NCBI GenBank assembly: GCA_921293015.1
Contig: OV121091.1
Coordinates: 10,383,755-10,447,754, forward strand
DNA from: Phorcus lineatus
Lineage: Eukaryota > Mollusca > Gastropoda > Trochida > Trochidae
DNA: 64,000 bases
Direction of reading: 5' to 3'
Both the position numbers and the translations under genes were made by a program. Below are positions 57,961-64,000 of the stretch, in pieces (position 1 is the stretch's first letter; the number at the start of each line of letters is the position of its first letter). The notes under the pieces were generated by a model. That model saw only the letters and a list, made by a program, of their open reading frames with translations, was not told the origin of the DNA and ran no database searches.

Positions 57961-59750
57961 TGATATAGAGATAAATTGTATTTGTATTTACCAGATCAAT
58001 GAATATAAAATGTAGCAATAGCAAACTGTTTAAAATAAAATATAAGTTCCATAAGCCTTAGAAATTGGAGTATTAGAAACTCATACGACCTGGCACTACG
58101 TGCTAATATCTCATTTTGCTTATATGAATATTTGATAGCTACCGATATGTTTAACATGCATTCAAACATTACAAAGCATTCAAGAATTCCTGAACACCTA
58201 TCATGGAACATTAATTCGCTCCTCGGCTGCTCTTGATAACAAAACGGGGGATTTTTGTAAAAAAGAAAATTCGAAGATTGACATCGTACTGAACAATAAT
58301 GCTTTCGTAAACCCACCCCAGACAAGATGATATACTGATGACGTCACATTTTAAAAGCGTTCATCAACATGGACGTTTCTCTTCTCTTTGGAGCACTTTA
58401 AAACTTGAAATAAAACATATATACCTTACTTTTAACACACATATTTTCTTTGAAGGGTTTACATAGATATGATTATCTATTTTTGAGTAATTACAAGGTA
58501 AAATCATCTATCTGAATCAAAAAGCAAAAACAAAACTACCTAAAACATACATATAGCATGTTTAAGAGAAGCATACACCATCGTGTAGGCCTATGCCGTT
58601 TTTGCTAACAGTCAAAGGGAGATAACTTGAACCTTCTTCATAATTCATGTCAAGGGTTAACATGGCCTACGTATATATACAACATACATAATTACATACA
58701 CATACCCTGCTTAGTACTGGATAATTGTGCTTCGACTCGTTGCTTTAGATTCTTTTTAAATCTAATTCATGGGAGCACTTTTACTATTTTTTGTGCGAGA
58801 TCCAATTATAAAGGCAACATATAACAACAGGAATTGCGTATGTTTACACTGAAGTGACATATATCTGTTGACAGTCAGATTTTCAGAGAAATCTTGATAT
58901 CTAAGTAAGAGCATTCTTTAAAAAGGCGAGTTTCTTTTGAGAGTTACAGATATCATTGCGCAGCAGTACTACACAAAGCATATATGACTAAAGGGAGACA
59001 ACTCTATTGAACATTCTGGAAAGTTGCTATTACTCAGTTTCGTCAGAAGATTTCGCAATGTTCAACGTTATGAAATACCCAAATGATATCACAGCTGCTC
59101 AGCTTACATCATCTAACTGTCTCAAACAGGACACCTTGGCCGAATTATGCAAGTAATGGAAGTAGGAGTAGGGTGAAAGTATTAGATTTGATCAGATTTA
59201 ATAAAACAATTCAATATTGTGTAAATAATTTTGAGCTATAGTATAGATTATAAACAAAGCGATTTATTATGGAAAGCCTCTGAACAGTCAGTGGGAGATT
59301 ACACAACAGACTTTGTTACATTATCTCGAATAATTACCATCTTTCAAAAACATACATTTGAGCATATCATTGAAAAATCATTCATGTTGTTTTCAAAGGA
59401 TTCATCAATTTTCACCATTTCCTTTTCAAAGAAATGAATAAGATACCCACTTGTAAATCATTTATATCTCCTGTAATTTTTATCAAACTGAATAAAACAT
59501 TTTATTTAACAGCTGGTTTTTTCTTCACCCTTCAATGATTTATCACCAAATATGATGCTAACGTTTTCCGATATTTATGAATAATAATTTGCGTATTTAT
59601 TTTCAGAGCACTACACCACACGTTTCTCTGATATACAGACGCTTTATGATGTAGCATCACTGGTTATTAGTACTGATGCGTGGAATCAAGCATTAATTAA
59701 TATGTAGATACTTTACAGAATTTCCGACATGTTATTGATCCTAGTAGTCA
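57961..59750. other. Intergenic, no gene recognised
   Basis: AT-rich, no recognisable domain in any frame, no clear repeat. Confidence 0.45.
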
Positions 59751-62310
59751 GTATTAATAATGTCATGTAAAAAATAGAGCCATGGGCTCTGTAGCTCATC
59801 AGACTTTTGATAGAAATAGGTGTTGTGGTTTAGACCATGGGGTCATGGGCAGTGTAGGAAAGATAGCCTGTCCCAACGTCAGAGTTATTCACAATCAAAT
59901 AAAAAAGGCCCATTGCCCATTTGGGGTCAAGGGGTCACCGAACCTACAATTCAGAATCCCCATTGTCCAAGGAGTCTACACACAACTATTAAGCTATCAA
60001 GACCTTTTGGAACTGGAGAAGAAGATGAAAGTAGGATTTTAAGGTTTTGACCCCTGTGACCCCATTTGGGGTCATGGGGTCACCAAACCTACAATTTAGA
60101 ATACCCAGTGTCCAAGGAGTCTTCACACAATTTTTCAGCTCTCTAGACCTTTTGGAACTAGGGAAAAAGATGAAATTAGGTTTTTTAGGTTTTGACCCCT
60201 GTGACCCCATTTGGGGTCATGGGGTCACCAAACCTACAATTTAGAATCCCCGTTGGCCAAGGAGTCTACACACAACTATTCAGCTCTCTGGACCTTTTGG
60301 AACTGGAGAAGAAGATGAAAATAGGTTTTTCAGGTTTTGACCCCAGTGACCCCATTTGGGGTCATGGGGTCACCAAACCTACACTTTAGAATCTCCAATG
60401 CCCAAGGAGTCTACACACAACTTTTCAGCTCTCTAGACCTTTTGGAACTAGGGAAAAAGATGAAATTAGGTTTTTTAGGTTTTGACCCCTGTGACCCCAT
60501 TTGGGGTCATGGGGTCACCAAACCTACAATTTAGAATCCCCGTTGACCAAGGAGTCTACACACAACTATTCAGCTCTCTGGACCTATTAATAATGTCATG
60601 TAAAAAGTAGAGCCATGGGCTCTGTAGCTCATCAGACTTTTGATAGAAATAGGTGTTGTGGTTTAGACCATGGGGTCATGGGCAGTGTAGGAAAGATAGC
60701 CTGTCCCAACGTCAGAGTTATTCACAATCAAATAAAAAAGGCCCATTGCCCATTTGGGGTCAAGGGGTCACCGAACCTACAATTCAGAATCCCCATTGTC
60801 CAAGGAGTCTACACACAACTATTAAGCTATCAAGACCTTTTGGAACTGGAGAAGAAGATGAAAGTAGGATTTTAAGGTTTTGACCCCTGTAACCCCATTT
60901 GGGGTCATGGGGTCACCAAACCTACAATTTAGAATCCCCAGTGTCCAAGGAGTCTTCACACAATTTTTCAGCTCTCTAGACCTTTTGGAACTAGGGAAAA
61001 AGATGAAATTAGGTTTTTTAGGTTTTGACCCCTGTGACCCCATTTGGGGTCATGGGGTCACCAAACCTACAATTTAGAATCCCCGTTGGCCAAGGAGTCT
61101 ACACACAACTATTCAGCTCTCTGGACCTTTTGGAACCAGGGAAAAAGATTAAATTAGGTTTTTTAGGTTTTGACCCCTGTGACCCCATTTGGGGTCATGG
61201 GGTTACCAAACCTACAATTTAGAATCCCCGTTGGCCAAGGAGTCTACACACACCTTTTCAGCTCTCTAGACCTTTTGGAACTGGAGAAGAAGATGAAAAT
61301 AGGTTTTTCAGGTTTTGACCCCAGTGACCCCATTTGGGGTCATGGGGTCACCAAACCTACACTTTAGAATCTCCAATGCCCAAGGAGTCTACACACAACT
61401 TTTCAGCTCTCTAGACCTTTTGGAACTGGAGAAGAAGATAAAAATAGGTTTTTCATGTTTTGACCCCTGTGACCCCATTTGGGGTCATGGGGTCACCAAA
61501 CCTACAATTTAGAATCTCCAGTGCCCAAGGAGTCTACACACAACTATTCAGCTCTCTGGACCTTTTGGAACTAGGGAAAAAGATTAAATTAGGTTTTTTA
61601 GGTTTTGACCCCTGTGACCCCATTTGGGGTCATGGGGTTACCAAACCTACAATTTAGAATCCCCGTTGGCCAAGGAGCCTATACACACCTTTTCAGCTCT
61701 CTAGACCTTTTGGAACTGGAGAAGAAGATGAAATTAGGTTTTTCAGGTTTTGACCCCTGTGACCCCATTTGGGGTCATGGGGTAACCAAACCTACACTTT
61801 AGAATCTCCAGTGCCCAAGGAGTCTACACACAACTTTTCAGCTCTCTGGACCTTTTGGAACTGGAGAAGAAGATGAAAATAGGTTTTTCATGTTTTGACC
61901 CCTGTGACCCCATTTGGGGTCATGGGGTCACCAAACCTACAATTTAGAATCTCCAGTGCCCAAGGAGTCTACACACAACTTTTCAGCTCTCTGGACCTTT
62001 TGGAACTGGAGAAGAAGATTAAAATAGATTTTTAAGTTTTTGACCCTTGTGACCCCATTTGGGGTCATGGGGTCACGAAATCTACAATTTAGAATCCCCA
62101 TTTGCCAAGGAGTATGCACATAAAATTTCAGCTCTCTAGAGTCATTGGTTCTGGAGAAGAAGTCGAAAAAGTGAAAAGTTTACGGATGGACGGATGGACG
62201 GATGGACGGATGGACGGATGGACGGATGGACGGACGGATGGACGGATGGACGGACGCCGGACGCCTTGCCATGCCATAAGCCCATCGGGTCTTTCAGACC
62301 TGATGAGCTA
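59751..62310. repeat. Composite repeat: leader plus 145-bp tandem array, with 833-bp duplication
   Basis: Fifteen units spaced exactly 145 bp, each carrying CCCATTTGGGGTCA(T/A)GGGGTCAC or a close variant, starting at 59918. The leader with GAGCCATGGGCTCTGTAGCT appears at 59778 and again at 60611, an offset of 833 bp, so leader and units were duplicated as a block (5 units, then 10). The outer ends carry the inverted pair TAGCTCATCAG (about 59792) and CTGATGAGCTA (62300-62310). The 65-codon frames recurring at each unit are artefacts of the array. Confidence 0.95.
62184..62256. repeat. (GGATGGAC)n minisatellite
   Basis: GGATGGAC repeats with a few GGAC variants, lying at the right end of the 145-bp array and followed by GCCGGACGCC. 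Comparable GTCC repeats mark the dispersed repeat at 9.3 kb. Confidence 0.9.
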
Positions 62311-62439
62311 AAAAGTGAACACCCATGTTAGTTACACGCCTTCATTAATATAATCATCACTTGGTCATCACTGAATATTCTGACAGTTGTAACAGATTCA
62401 TAATGACAGATCCCTTATAGGGTCGCTGTTATTACGAAT

Positions 62440-64000
62440 ATTTGTATCATAGATGGCCATGACTACTGTCATTATTGTCACAATGACCACAATCACTTCT
62501 GTTATCATTAATATTATCATCACCATCATTCTAATTACTGATGTCATCGTCATAATCATCAAAGAGATTAACGTAACAATTTGCATCATTTTACTAGTTA
62601 TCGTCACCGTCATCATCGTAATTACTATTGTCGCCATCGTCATCATCGTATCAATTGTCATTAACAGAATCATTATAGTACACATTAATATCATCTTATT
62701 AACTATCGTCACTATCATCATCACCATCCTAATAATTGCGTGCATTATATTAATCATCCTAACCATTATCATTAACATCATCCGTGTTATTATTGTCACC
62801 ATCATTATCCTCCTTGTTATTATTGTCACCATCATTATCCTCCTTGTTATTTTTGTCACCATCATTATCCTCCTTGTTATTATTGTCACCATCATTATCC
62901 ATGTTATTATTGTCACCATCATTATCCCTGTTATAATTGTCACCATCATAATCATCCTAGTTCTTATTGTCACCATCATTATCCTCCTTGTTATTATTGT
63001 CACCATCATTATCATCCTTGTTATTATTGTCACCATCATTATCCATGTTATTATTGTCACCATCATTATCCATGTTATTATTGTCACCATCATTATCCAT
63101 GTTATTATTGTCACCATCATTATCCTCCTTGTTATTATTGTCACCATCATTATCCATGTTATTATTGTCACCATCATTATCCATGTTATTATTGTCACCA
63201 TCATTATCCTCCTTGTTATTATTGTCACCATCATTATCCATGTTATTATTGTCACCATCATTATCCATGTTATTATTGTCACCATCATTATCCTCCTTGT
63301 TATTATTGTCACCATCATTATCCATGTTATTATTGTCACCATCATTATCCCTGTTATAATTGTCACCATCATAATCATCCTTGTTATTATTGTCACCATC
63401 ATTATCATCCTTGTCATTTTTGTCACAATCATTATCATCCCAGATATTTTTGTCACCATTATTATCATCCGTGTTATTATTGTCACCATCATAATAACCA
63501 TTGTTATAATTGTCGCCATCATCATCCCTGTTATAATTGTCACCATCATAATCATCCTAGTTCTTATTGTCACCATCATTATCCATGTTATTATTGTCAC
63601 AATCATTATCATCCCTGTTTTTATTGTCACCATCATTATCCTTGTAAAATATTGTCACTATCATTATCCATGTTATTATTGTCACCATCATTATCGTCCT
63701 TGTTATCATTGTCACCATCATTATCGTCCCTGTTATTTTTGTCACCATCATCCCTGTTATTATTGTCACCATCAGTATCATCCTTGTTATTATTGTCACC
63801 ATCATTATCGTCCTTGTCATTTTTGTCACAATCATTATCATCCCAGATATTTTTGTCACCATTATTATCATCCGTGTTATTATTGTCACCATCATTATCA
63901 TCCTTGTTATTATTGTCACCATCATTATCATCCTTGTCATTTTTGTCAAAATCATTATCGTCCCTCTTATAATTGTCACAATCATCATCAACAACTTTTT
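62440..64000. repeat. 27/30-bp array with 84-bp higher-order pattern, running off the window
   Basis: Units of TTATTATTGTCACCATCATT plus either ATCCATG (27 bp) or ATCCTCCTTG (30 bp) fill about 62790-64000. A looser GTCATCATC-rich lead-in begins near 62440. From 63123 the 30-27-27 order repeats every 84 bp (63123, 63207, 63291). Open frames of up to 412 codons on both strands arise from the periodicity. Confidence 0.95.

Noticed and set aside
59782..61802. Series of near-identical 65-86 codon frames, apparently a small multigene family
   Set aside because: They repeat every 145 bp in a satellite whose unit length is not a multiple of three, and each frame simply spans a unit junction.
62398..63636. 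412-codon open frame with MMVTIITRMI-type repeats, plus antisense frames
   Set aside because: Produced by the 27/30-bp array, whose units are multiples of three. No start context, domain or non-repetitive part.

Overview
The window looks like nuclear DNA of a marine mollusc, and a gastropod is my best guess. It is AT-rich, genes are sparse, coding exons have GT-AG introns, and the immune genes are of animal type. The repeats include a tRNA-headed SINE ending in a gcggcgttaaac / CTCACCTCACC tail, GACGGATG arrays and GGGGTCATGGGGTCAC arrays, which I associate with mollusc genomes. This placement is inference; no species can be fixed from the sequence alone.

Four genes can be supported. (1) 2.3-5.0 kb, + strand: an intact single-exon Toll-like receptor. 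(2) 11.8-14.5 kb, + strand: a tandem paralogue of it, broken by a 5-bp deletion in the ectodomain and otherwise open. (3) about 17.3-21.3 kb, + strand: a small two-coding-exon CD225/dispanin-type membrane protein with a TATA box and a likely non-coding first exon. (4) 37.1-27.4 kb, - strand: a nine-exon CNC-bZIP transcription factor. I joined it exon by exon into an 842-residue product with every phase consistent. It carries an NRF1-type ER-anchoring N terminus with a conserved candidate DDI2 cleavage site, both KEAP1-binding motifs (DLG and ETGE), an Asn-rich region with 12 glycosylation sequons, and an NRF2-like CNC-bZIP C terminus.

Most of the rest is repeats. There are two families of TTAA-flanked inverted-repeat elements (1.5-2.1 kb; 39.7-40.3 and 53.2-54.1 kb). 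The copy at 53 kb was split by a SINE with a 15-bp target duplication. A decayed Tc1-like transposon (22.4-24.2 kb) contains another small inverted-repeat element. A mariner-like transposase remnant lies at 40.9-41.5 kb, and a LINE remnant at 46.6-48.3 kb sits inside a satellite array. Smaller LINE 3' tails lie in introns. Tandem arrays have periods of 27 bp (8.0-8.6 kb), 15 and 35 bp (21.5-22.1 kb), 28 bp (46.3-46.5 kb), 145 bp (59.9-62.2 kb, with an 833-bp duplication) and 27/30 bp (62.7-64.0 kb, with an 84-bp higher-order pattern).

The recognisable genes concern microbial sensing (TLRs), possibly membrane-level defence (dispanin), and oxidative or proteasome stress (CNC-bZIP). No operon-like or co-regulated system is evident, and their closeness may be chance. 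The most informative finds are the all-in-one CNC factor and the freshly broken TLR paralogue. From 37.7 kb to the right end I see no credible host protein-coding gene.
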